Source: Aphanomyces cochlioides
Lineage: Eukaryota; Oomycota; Saprolegniomycetes; Saprolegniales; Verrucalvaceae
Direction of reading: 5' to 3'
Assembly: GCA_019828595.1 (NCBI GenBank)
Contig: JAHQRK010000026.1
Location: 372,001 to 436,000 of the forward strand
DNA: 64,000 nucleotides
Shown: one piece after another, positions 56,411 through 64,000 of the stretch
Layout of the letters: every line of letters starts with the position of its first letter
Numbering within the stretch: position 1 is the stretch's first letter
Program-made: the position numbers and the translations under genes
The notes under the pieces: model-generated
Seen by the model: only the letters and a program-made list of their open reading frames with translations
The model's database searches: none
What the model was told of the DNA's origin: nothing

Positions 56411-59400
56411 TTAGAGTTGATCGTCCTCCAAATCGAGGGGATCAATTTCGTCGGCGTTCATGGAGTGGTGAGCTTTGCTGCAGAGCTCGTCGATGTGGTA
56501 ATTGTTGGTGATGCTTTTGAGCATCGAGATGGCCGACAAGACGGGAGCCGGCAAAGTGAACTTCTCGAGATTGTCGCTGAAGTTTTCGATCAAAGCAAAC
56601 AGCGACCAGTCCGTCAAGCAGTTGGTGTCAGGCAATCTTGTTGCTTCTTGGTTCAATAGAACAGTCAGTGCCTCCGAGTTTGTGTAGAGGTCTGGGGCCC
56701 GATTTGAGAGGAATAAGTCAATCGTAGCAAGTGCAAAGAGGATGCGCTTGATCTCTGGTATGTCCGTGGTCAATTCTTCCAAGATTTCTGACGGGTGAAT
56801 CTTGTATTGAGCCATGAAGTTGACGTGATGTTTGTAGTTGTGAGGCTTGCCTTGAGCTTTTAACAAAGCCATCTTGCGCTCAATAGTCTTGGTTGCAACA
56901 AGTGACTGAAACAAACTGAGGTCTTCATCTTGTGCGTACATAGCATGTGCAACGAGCTGAGGGTCATCTCGCAAAATGCGTTGACATTCGGTGATACTGC
57001 CTTCGACTTTCTTATCTCGAATGATCTTCTTCGCCAATTCGAGGTGGGCTGCAGCAGACTTGTTAAGTCGTTGTTTCTTCGCTTTGCCTTTGGTCTTTTT
57101 CGGGCGTGGCGCACTTGAATCTTCCAATACAATTCGAGGCACTGCAAAGTCTTCAAACGAGAGTTCCACGTCGTCTTCTTTGAGGATATGAAAACGGTTG
57201 GATGTCGGCAGGGGATCCAAACGTGGGGACGAAGGCAAAGTACGTTTTGGAGCTGGTCCAGACCGGTAGCCCGTTACCAATTGAAGGTCCAGCGAGTTCT
57301 TGGGCTGCTCACTTGGTGGAGCAAGAGCGGGCGATTCGTTGGTAGACATTTCCACATCTTCTTGTTGTTTGTCTTGTCCATTGTTGTTAGGGGGATCGCT
57401 GTCACCAGACATATCGACATCAGAGCCATGAGAAGGAGCTGTTGGCTGTGGTTGTTCATCTTGACCATCTCCAGATGCCTCAGTTGAGTCGGCCTTGCCT
57501 TCCGCATTTGTTCCAGGGTCTTGATCATGATCGTCTCCATCAGGTTCAGGTTCTTTTTCTCCTGACGGAGGAGATTTTGCCGCTGCCTTGGCCGCTTTTG
57601 CCTTCGCTTTTTCAGCCTTGGCCTCTGCACGTCGTGAAACAATCGACGGAGGCAATGTCTTGTTCAGAGCAGCGATCTTGTGCTGAAACACGACGACAAA
57701 AGGCTGACCCGACGGATCCGTAATGGTGATTTCGCGTAGTGCGTCGCCGGATTTTGGCACCAGCACTGCAGGAGGCGCAGACGACTTGAAAATGACTCTC
57801 AAATGCGGCGACTTGATGTTCTGACCAGCAGTAGGGTTGAATGCTGCTATCACTGACTTGGTCAATGCAGCCATTTTCTTGACAATCGCCTTGGCCATCG
57901 AAGGGTGACTGACCTTGTTGAACGTAACGTAGTAGTTGTTGCCATAACGCGAGTACTTGGGAACCAGGAAGTCTTTGCCACCAAGTCGAAACGTTGTGCC
58001 TCCCATTTCCACGCACGTAGACAAGTTGTAACTTGAGATCACAATGGTCTGTGGGTTCTTCTTGTGGATCAAAATGTTCGGAAATTTGGAGCCCCATAAC
58101 GAACCAGGATTTTCCTTGACAAATTGATCGCAGATGACTTTTTCGGACCAGTCCTTGTAGGCTTCGCCCAACTTGACTGTTAGCTCGTACACTTGGGACT
58201 GGGGAGTGAGCAAAATGTTTTCAATGAAGGCGTCCATGTCACCAGAGTCTTTGTAGAATGCGTCCGCCATGGCCTCGCATCGCGCAATATCGTCATCGGC
58301 AATAGCATGAGCACCAGTGTTGCGATGTTTCGCGCCTTTGGGGGCATTGCCTTGCTTGGAATCTTTCTTGGACGAAGCTGAATCCTTGCCGGGAGTCTTT
58401 TGCGTCCATGGATTGGCCTTTTCAGCGTTTTGTTGCTCTTGATCGCCTTGTATTTTGTCTGCCGCGGTAGGAGGATCAACAGCGCCATTTCCTTGAGCAA
58501 CGGATTTGTCGACAATGTCTTGATTTGACTGGTCATTGTCATTGTTTGTCGATTGTTCCTCGTGAATAACTTCTCCAGGAGTATCACACGGCTTCGCTTG
58601 GCCGTTAATGTCGCCTGACCCATCCACCTCCGAGTGAATTTGAGTATTTCCCTCGTCGGTTAAGGCCTCGGTTTCAGTAGAATCCTTCCCCTCGGCGTCT
58701 CCAGAGACCATATCCACGTCCTCTTGAGATTTTTCTTCTTCCTCTCCCGTTCTAGGAGGCTCAGCACAGGGGGCGACGCGGTTGGTGGCTGCTGGCTCAG
58801 TCCCATTGGTCACGAGAAAGGCCGGGGCCAGACCCCCAGTGACAGGGGTAGAAGGGGAATCCATGCCATCCCCGCAGCACGGTGACTGGGGTACACCATT
58901 GCTCCGGCGAGAACCCAAATCGGGATACCGCCCCCGCCCCTCCGAAGAGGCCCCTGGGGGGAAGTAGACAGAACCGCAGGGTGTGCCCATAGGGGGGGCC
59001 CTCGTAGCCTCTAGGGCTGACATGGACCCCGTTTTCTCGCCGCCTTCACTGGGGATCGACTCCAATTGGAGTCCAGGGAAGCAGCCACCACAGGCACAAG
59101 GCCCCAGTGGTTCGCCCTCCTGAGTGAGGGCTTCGCTAGACAAGTTAACGACAGTGGTCTGGGGGTCAACCACTGACCCACTGAGGTTGACCCCCCCTGG
59201 AACTCCGGCGAGTGGAGCACCAGGTGAAGCGCTGGGGGAGCGAGACGCAGATTGGTCTCCAGAGACGCTGTTGGGGTCGAACTCGACCTCCACTTCGGCC
59301 CTAGGGTTAGGTGTAGAGACATTACTCACACCACTTCCGCCATCCTGATTGGACGACGAAAGTGGGTGAGGTGATACAATACCTGGAATGATGGTGACTC

Positions 59401-59449
59401 CGTGAGTGTTGGTCTCACGGAGCTCGGAACAGCTGTTGGCGTTGGACAT
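56411..59449 (-). CDS. LINE ORF1: large putative RNA-binding protein (copy I, intact)
   Basis: 1,012 aa from the first ATG of the element. Residues 1-230 are Gly/Pro/Ser/Thr-rich with CAC-GGC cysteines near 118-123. Residues 230-385 are acidic and Q/N-rich. Residues 385-605 look globular, alternating strands and helices (YKDWSEKVICDQF, SRYGNNYYVTF, LREITITDPSGQPFVVVF). Residues 606-625 are a Lys/Ala cluster and 630-750 an acidic linker. Residues 781-794 are strongly basic (RPKKTKGKAKKQR), NLS-like or RNA-binding. Residues 800-1012 are mostly helical. I see no CCHC knuckle and recognise no named family. ORF1 proteins of LINEs usually bind the element RNA. That role is inferred here from position and charge. 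It is much longer than vertebrate L1 ORF1. Confidence 0.85.
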   Translation of the reverse strand: MSNANSCSELRETNTHGVTIIPGIVSPHPLSSSNQDGGSGVSNVSTPNPRAEVEVEFDPNSVSGDQSASRSPSASPGAPLAGVPGGVNLSGSVVDPQTTVVNLSSEALTQEGEPLGPCACGGCFPGLQLESIPSEGGEKTGSMSALEATRAPPMGTPCGSVYFPPGASSEGRGRYPDLGSRRSNGVPQSPCCGDGMDSPSTPVTGGLAPAFLVTNGTEPAATNRVAPCAEPPRTGEEEEKSQEDVDMVSGDAEGKDSTETEALTDEGNTQIHSEVDGSGDINGQAKPCDTPGEVIHEEQSTNNDNDQSNQDIVDKSVAQGNGAVDPPTAADKIQGDQEQQNAEKANPWTQKTPGKDSASSKKDSKQGNAPKGAKHRNTGAHAIADDDIARCEAMADAFYKDSGDMDAFIENILLTPQSQVYELTVKLGEAYKDWSEKVICDQFVKENPGSLWGSKFPNILIHKKNPQTIVISSYNLSTCVEMGGTTFRLGGKDFLVPKYSRYGNNYYVTFNKVSHPSMAKAIVKKMAALTKSVIAAFNPTAGQNIKSPHLRVIFKSSAPPAVLVPKSGDALREITITDPSGQPFVVVFQHKIAALNKTLPPSIVSRRAEAKAEKAKAKAAKAAAKSPPSGEKEPEPDGDDHDQDPGTNAEGKADSTEASGDGQDEQPQPTAPSHGSDVDMSGDSDPPNNNGQDKQQEDVEMSTNESPALAPPSEQPKNSLDLQLVTGYRSGPAPKRTLPSSPRLDPLPTSNRFHILKEDDVELSFEDFAVPRIVLEDSSAPRPKKTKGKAKKQRLNKSAAAHLELAKKIIRDKKVEGSITECQRILRDDPQLVAHAMYAQDEDLSLFQSLVATKTIERKMALLKAQGKPHNYKHHVNFMAQYKIHPSEILEELTTDIPEIKRILFALATIDLFLSNRAPDLYTNSEALTVLLNQEATRLPDTNCLTDWSLFALIENFSDNLEKFTLPAPVLSAISMLKSITNNYHIDELCSKAHHSMNADEIDPLDLEDDQL
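59047..59109 (-). repeat. Nested palindromes in ORF1 (copy I)
   Basis: A perfect 16-bp palindrome GACTCCAATTGGAGTC (59058-59073) lies inside CACTGGGG (59047-59054) and CCCCAGTG (59102-59109). With the neighbouring 11-bp inverted repeat this makes a structured GC-rich block inside the coding region. Confidence 0.75.
59161..59195 (-). repeat. 11-bp inverted repeat in ORF1 (copy I)
   Basis: GGGGGTCAACC (59161-59171) and GGTTGACCCCC (59185-59195), 13-nt loop. It is present in every copy that retains the ORF1 N-terminus. It could form a stable RNA hairpin about 320-350 nt from the element 5' end. Confidence 0.8.
59398..59422 (-). repeat. Hairpin 89-113 nt from the element 5' end (copy I)
   Basis: CTCCGTGAG (59398-59406) and CTCACGGAG (59414-59422), 7-nt loop, within ORF1 codons 10-17. 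Q-type copies (for example 25345-25370) carry one stem mismatch, which also changes His16 to Leu. Confidence 0.75.
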
Positions 59450-59510
59450 TTTGAGCGCGGCGGCACTTGATAACTTCTTGACTTGAGGGGTACGAGGCAA
59501 ATTCGGAAGT
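59450..59510 (-). other. 5' UTR of copy I
   Basis: 61 nt from the terminus to the first ATG (A-A-A-A-T-G-T context), with no upstream ATG. nt 8-21 (59490-59503) AATTTGCCTCGTAC are complementary to the 3' UTR. The same terminus, to the base, occurs at 5266, 25456, 26491, 34187, 35222, 36856, 38532, 41886, 45239 and 62067. No TATA box is visible in this short leader. Any internal promoter would have to lie downstream of the start. Confidence 0.85.
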
Positions 59511-59511
59511 T

Positions 59512-60525
59512 CCAATTCGAGGTGGGCTGCAGCAGACTTGTTAAGTCGTTGTTTCTTCGCTTTGCCTTTGGTCTTTTTCGGGCGTGGCGCACTTGAATCT
59601 TCCAATACAATTCGAGGCACTGCAAAGTCTTCAAACGAGAGTTCCACGTCGTCTTCTTCGAGGATATGAAAACGGTTGGATGTCGGCAGGGGATCCAAAC
59701 GTGGGGACGAAGGCAAAGTACGTTTTGGAGCTGGTCCAGACCGGTAGCCCGTTACCAATTGAAGGTCCAGCGAGTTCTTGGGCTGCTCACTTGGTGGAGC
59801 AAGAGCGGGCGATTCGTTGGTAGACATTTCCACATCTTCTTGTTGTTTGTCTTGTCCATTGTTGTTAGGGGGATCGCTGTCACCAGACATATCGACATCA
59901 GAGTCATGAGAAGGAGCTGTTGGCTGTGGTTGTTCATCTTGACGATCTCCAGATGCCTCAGTTGAGTCGGCCTCGCCTTCCGCATTTGTTCCAGGGTCTT
60001 GGTCATGATCGTCTCCATCATGTTCAGGTTCTTTTTCTCCTGACGGAGGAGATTTTGCCGCTGCCTTGGCCGCTTTTGCCTTCGCTTTTTCAGCCTTGGC
60101 CTCTGCACGTCGTGAAACAATCGACGGAGGCAATGTCTTGTTCAGAGCAGCGATCTTGTGCTGAAACACGACGACAAAAGGCTGACCCGACGGATCCGTA
60201 ATGGTGATTTCGCGTAGTGCGTCGCCGGATTTTGGCACCAACACTGCAGGAGGCGCAGGCGACTTGAAAATGACTCTCAAATGCGGCGACTTGATGTTCT
60301 GACCAGCAGTAGGGTTGAATGCTGCTATCACTGACTTGGTCAATGCAGCCATTTTCTTGACAATCGCCTTGGCCATCGAAGGGTGACTGACCTTGTTGAA
60401 CGTAACGTAGTAGTTGTTGCCATAACGCGAGTACTTGGGAACCAGGAAGTCTTTGCCACCAAGTCGAAACGTTGTGCCTCCCATTTCCACGCACGTAGAC
60501 AAGTTGTAACTTGAGATCACAATGG
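59512..60525 (-). pseudogene. LINE ORF1, residues about 470-806 (copy E, upstream of I)
   Basis: Continues E's ORF1 on the 5' side of I, and is cut upstream by the 3' end of M at 60526. Its first 14 bases are I's TSD. Because both junctions are in frame, a 1,382-codon open frame spans M 3' UTR, this piece and the complete I ORF1 (56411-60559). That is a nesting artefact. Confidence 0.88.
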
Positions 60526-62064
60526 TTAAATGAGTTGTATTAACCTTATTTTTGAGCAAAGGCCCTAATGACTTACTAATTTGCCTCGTACTGTATAAAT
60601 AGAACTTGGAAAACAGAATATGGCAAAGTGGTCATTGAACAGGAGATGAAGTGAGTGAGCCGTTAGCTCACTCATGAAACGACGCTGTCAGGAATGATGT
60701 GTTGACGTAACCAGTGGTCCGAAGATAGATGCTTGAGCACATTGAATACCTTGGTGTATCCCTTCTTGAGAGGGAGATCAACCAGGAGCTGTTGTAGATG
60801 TAGCTTGATCAAAGAGGCAGCATGAATGGCAACTTCCATCGGACTCTTCGCTGTGAGGTCGGGTCGAAAGGTGCGATCGGCACGTTGGAGCCATATTTGA
60901 TAATACACGCAGGCTCGGACAATCGGCCAGATCTTCAGATAGCCACGGATGTAGTATCCATCGGACGGCTTGGGCGTCTCGTAGAACATTTCCAGACACG
61001 TGGACGGAAAGGAACACTCGAGCAGTCGCTGGATTGTCTTGAAGGAATACCAAACAGATTGACCATATCCACAAGAGAACAGGAAATGCTCGTACGTCTC
61101 ATTGACACGACAGAAGACACACGTCGGCTTGGGGTCTTGGTACTGAAACAGATATTGCATGGCGTTGGCGCGGAGAAGGGTCTTGAAAATGAACTCTCCA
61201 TATCGAGGGAGAATGTGGTCGGGTTGGAGGAAGGCGGCAAGTTGGGTAAGGCGCTTGGGGTCTTCGTAAAAGTTGGATGGCAGGTTGAGATGCTTGGTAG
61301 GAAGGATGGACGAGCTGACAGCTGGAGAAGCTCTGATCTTAGCCGATTTCGAAGTCGCAAGCGCCAACAAGATCGGACTCGAGTCAGGGTGTATCATCCA
61401 GTGCCATTCCATCCATTCAGAGCTTGGCGTCGGCAAGTGGAACACGGGAGCATCCTCTTCAGAAACAATCTCAAACAATCGTGATAACTTGGTCACCAAG
61501 ATTGAGATCCACTTGTTTCGTTGGAGGGACAAAATTGGCTTGGCGGCAGGCACGGTTGATTTTGTCGAACAAGATCGAAGCTGGCCAAACTCGCTGACAC
61601 GGAGTCAACAAATGCGACAACTTCGTGATGTGAAGCGAAGCCAATACATTGGCTTGGTCTTGCGTCGATGTAGAGCACTGATCGTATAGGTCTTCGAGTC
61701 CAGGCAGATACGAGTTGTGCCAAAGGGGAACATCCAAAGATGAGATGTGATTTGGACAGCCGTACGGAGTCCAGCGAGATTCAAACCAGCTACTCAATAA
61801 GGCTTTCCACATTGGAGTGATATTGGGATTCTTGTACAGTTGTCTGATGAATGCAGAAGAGCCATTTGCCAAGAGGAGATCTCGGGGGGAACCCCATGGA
61901 TGAAAAGCCTTCTCGAGGAGAGTATAGCCCGGCGTAATCCAGGCGGACATGGCAGACTTGCGGGGTGGGGTGGTGATGGCTTGAATGCATCTGATCATGA
62001 CAGAGCGGTTGTGTTGTTGCCATAAAGCAAGTGCATGGTGCAGGCCTAAGCCACCGGACTTCTT
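60526..62064 (-). mobile_element. LINE copy M, 3' fragment
   Basis: The 3' end at 60526 abuts CCATTGTGATCTC in E's ORF1. It holds the 146-nt 3' UTR and the C-terminal third of ORF2, then is interrupted by the 5' terminus of N. The stop-codon hairpin has its only change in the loop (CGTTA for CGTCA). The rest of M should lie right of the window. Confidence 0.9.
60672..62064 (-). pseudogene. LINE ORF2 C-terminal fragment, frameshifted (copy M)
   Basis: Runs from KKSGGLGL, after the RT domain, to the normal stop. An extra C near 61511 (ATCCACTTGTTTC for ATCCATTGTTTC) splits the frame into 61471-62064 and 60672-61553. It contains the intact C-x2-C-x7-H-x4-C motif but no RT catalytic residues. 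Confidence 0.9.
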
Positions 62065-62066
62065 TC

Positions 62067-64000
62067 ACTTCCGAATTTGCCTCGTACCCCTCAAGTCAAG
62101 AAGTTATCAAGTGCCGCCGCGCTCAAAATGTCCAACGCCAACAGCTGTTCCGAGCTCCGTGAGACCAACACTCACGGAGTCACCATCATTCCAGGTATTG
62201 TATCACCTCACCCACTTTCGTCGTCCAATCAGGATGGCGGAAGTGGTGTGAGTAATGTCTCTACACCTAACCCTAGGGCCGAAGTGGAGGTCGAGTTCGA
62301 CCCCAACAGCGTCTCTGGAGACCAATCTGCGTCTCGCTCCCCCAGCGCTTCACCTGGTGCTCCACTCGCCGGAGTTCCAGGGGGGGTCAACCTCAGTGGG
62401 TCAGTGGTTGACCCCCAGACCACTGTCGTTAACTTGTCTAGCGAAGCCCTCACTCAGGAGGGCGAACCACTGGGGCCTTGTGCCTGTGGTGGCTGCTTCC
62501 CTGGACTCCAATTGGAGTCGATCCCCAGTGAAGGCGGCGAGAAAACGGGGTCCATGCCAGCCCTAGAGGCTACGAGGGCCCCCCCTATGGGCACACCCTG
62601 CGGTTCTGTCTACTTCCCCCCAGGGGCCTCTTCGGAGGGGCGGGGGCGGTATCCCGATTTGGGTTCTCGCCGGAGCAATGGTGTACCCCAGTCACCGTGC
62701 TGCGGGGATGGCATGGATTCCCCTTCTACCCCTGTCACTGGGGGTCTGGCCCCGGCCTTTCTCGTGACCAATGGGACTGAGCCAGCAGCCACCAACCGCG
62801 TCGCCCCCTGTGCTGAGCCTCCTAGAACGGGAGAGGAAGAAGAAAAATCTCAAGAGGACGTGGATATGGTCTCTGGAGACGCCGAGGGGAAGGATTCTAC
62901 TGAATCCGAGGCCTTAACCGACGAGGGAAATACTCAAATTCACTCTGAGGTTGATGGGTCAGGCGACATTAACGGCCAAGCGAAGTCGTGTGATACTCCT
63001 GGAGAAGTTATATTAGAGGAACAATCGACAAACAATGACAATGACCAGTCAAATCAAGACATTGTCGACAAATCCGTTGCTCAAGGAAATGGCGCTGTTG
63101 ATCCTCCTACCGCGGCAGACAAAATACAAGGCGATCAAGAGCAACAAAACGCTGAAAAGGCCAATCCATGGACGCAAAAGACTCCCGGCAAGGATTCAGC
63201 TTCGTCCAAGAAAGATTCCAAGCAAGGCAATGCCCCCAAAGGCGCGAAACATCGCAACACTGGTGCTCATGCTATTGCCGATGACGATATTGCGCGATGC
63301 GAGGCCATGGCGGACGCATTCTACAAAGACTCTGGTGACATGGACGCCTTCATTGAAAACATTTTGCTCACCCCCCAGTCCCAAGTGTACGAGCTCACAG
63401 TCAAGTTGGGCGAAGGCTACAAGGACTGGTCCGAAAAAGTCATCTGCGATCAATTTGTCAAGGAAAATCCTGGTTCGTTATGGGGCTCCAAATTTCCGAA
63501 CATTTTGATCCACAAGAAGAACCCACAGACCATTGTGATCTCAAGTTACAACTTGTCTACGTGCGTGGAAATGGGAGGCACAACGTTTCGACTTGGTGGC
63601 AAAGATTTCCTGGTTCCCAAGTACTCGCGTTATGGCAACAACTACTACGTTACGTTCAACAAGGTCAGTCACCCTTCGATGGCCAAGGCAATTGTCAAGA
63701 AAATGGCTGCATTGACCAAGTCAGTGATAGCAGCATTCAACCCTACTGCTGGTCAGAACATCAAGTCGCCGCATTTGAGAGTCATTTTCAAGTCGCCTGC
63801 GCCTCCAGCAGTGTTGGTGCCAAAATCCGGCGACGCACTACGCGAAATCACCATTACGGATCCGTCGGGTCAGCCTTTTGTCGTCGTGTTTCAGCACAAG
63901 ATCGCTGCTCTGAACAAGACATTGCCTCCGTCGATTGTTTCACGACGTGCAGAGGCCAAGGCTGAAAAAGCGAAGGCACAAGCGGCCAAGGCAGCGGCAA
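62067..64000 (+). mobile_element. LINE copy N, 5' portion (runs off the right edge)
   Basis: The family 5' terminus is at 62067 in plus orientation, inserted antisense in M's ORF2. The flank CCACCGGACTTCTT is the presumed TSD, followed by two extra bases (TC). The 3' end lies outside the window and is expected to be followed by the same 14 bases and then CGGCATG. Confidence 0.88.
62128..64000 (+). CDS. LINE ORF1, N-terminal 624 residues (copy N)
   Basis: ATG 61 nt after the element 5' end. I see no stop up to the edge, inside the Lys/Ala-rich cluster. It carries GEGYKDW and the in-frame change VILEEQ where other copies have VIQEEQ, and one Lys to Gln change at the Lys/Ala cluster. It is probably an intact ORF1, but the last third is not visible. 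Confidence 0.82.
   Translation, partial: MSNANSCSELRETNTHGVTIIPGIVSPHPLSSSNQDGGSGVSNVSTPNPRAEVEVEFDPNSVSGDQSASRSPSASPGAPLAGVPGGVNLSGSVVDPQTTVVNLSSEALTQEGEPLGPCACGGCFPGLQLESIPSEGGEKTGSMPALEATRAPPMGTPCGSVYFPPGASSEGRGRYPDLGSRRSNGVPQSPCCGDGMDSPSTPVTGGLAPAFLVTNGTEPAATNRVAPCAEPPRTGEEEEKSQEDVDMVSGDAEGKDSTESEALTDEGNTQIHSEVDGSGDINGQAKSCDTPGEVILEEQSTNNDNDQSNQDIVDKSVAQGNGAVDPPTAADKIQGDQEQQNAEKANPWTQKTPGKDSASSKKDSKQGNAPKGAKHRNTGAHAIADDDIARCEAMADAFYKDSGDMDAFIENILLTPQSQVYELTVKLGEGYKDWSEKVICDQFVKENPGSLWGSKFPNILIHKKNPQTIVISSYNLSTCVEMGGTTFRLGGKDFLVPKYSRYGNNYYVTFNKVSHPSMAKAIVKKMAALTKSVIAAFNPTAGQNIKSPHLRVIFKSPAPPAVLVPKSGDALREITITDPSGQPFVVVFQHKIAALNKTLPPSIVSRRAEAKAEKAKAQAAKAAA

Larger units (their letters stand above)
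52131..59510 (-). mobile_element. LINE copy I: complete 7,380-bp element with TSD and both ORFs open
   Basis: The reference copy. The 5' terminus is at 59510 (sense ACTTCCGAATTTGCC) and the 3' terminus at 52131 (CATTTAA). Parts sum exactly: 61-nt 5' UTR, 3,039-nt ORF1, 78-nt spacer, 4,056-nt ORF2, 146-nt 3' UTR. A perfect 14-bp TSD in E's ORF1 (about residues 802-806) brackets it, with one extra base at the 5' junction. Both ORFs are open, so this copy could be autonomous. It lacks poly(A) or a microsatellite tail. Confidence 0.96.

Noticed and set aside
1..64000. Bacterial retron, group II intron or defence-associated RT system
   Set aside because: APE endonuclease, ORF1/ORF2 layout, TSDs and 5' truncations are LINE features. 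There is no intron RNA fold, msr/msd or defence effector.
1..64000. LTR retrotransposon or integrated retrovirus
   Set aside because: No LTRs, integrase, protease or RNase H signature. The RT is of the non-LTR type.

Overview
Everything I can place in this 64-kb window belongs to one eukaryotic LINE (non-LTR retrotransposon) family. I see no host gene, tRNA, rRNA, CRISPR or prokaryotic signal. The family has a two-ORF layout. ORF1 is a large novel protein (1,012 aa). ORF2 (1,351 aa) carries an APE-type endonuclease, a reverse transcriptase with an FADD active site, and a C-terminal zf-RVT-like C-x2-C-x7-H-x4-C motif, which is an L1-type architecture. The host is a eukaryote. An alga or oomycete-like protist is only a guess from protein style. 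An array built of one L1-type LINE resembles the Zepp/ZeppL clusters known at telomeres or putative centromeres of green algae.

The window resolves into nested self-insertions. I name the copies A, H, P, Q, R, K, S, E, I, M and N. The reference copy is I (52131-59510, minus strand). It is 7,380 bp, with a 61-nt 5' UTR, intact ORF1, a 78-nt spacer, intact ORF2 and a 146-nt 3' UTR without poly(A). A perfect 14-bp target-site duplication (TSD) lies in the ORF1 of the copy it interrupts. Every insertion places the element 3' end (...CATTTAA) directly before CCA in the target, so the nicked strand always reads TGG^. TSDs are 13-17 bp.

Layout. 1-5266: copy A (minus), running off the left edge and inserted in copy H (plus), whose pieces are 5267-6254 and 36857-38531. 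6255-36856: copy P (minus), inserted in H. Q sits inside P, and a 5'-truncated copy R sits inside Q. This nest was then enlarged by an 8.73-kb tandem duplication and by 1,035-bp tandem duplications. 38532-47212: copy K (plus), inserted near the start of H ORF2 and amplified as 3,353-bp tandem units. Two units carry S, a 60-bp remnant of the family's own 3' end. 47213-60525: copy E (minus), inserted in the third K unit and interrupted by I. 60526-62064: copy M (minus), inserted in E. 62067-64000: copy N (plus), inserted in M and running off the right edge.

Intact ORF2 frames are at 6400-10455, 18820-22875, 27548-31606 and 52277-56332. Complete open ORF1 frames are at 56411-59449 and, with a 25-residue in-frame insertion, at 41947-45060. 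The other ORF copies are cut by insertions or carry frameshifts or a nonsense mutation. Copies are nearly identical, which suggests recent activity and/or homogenisation by recombination.
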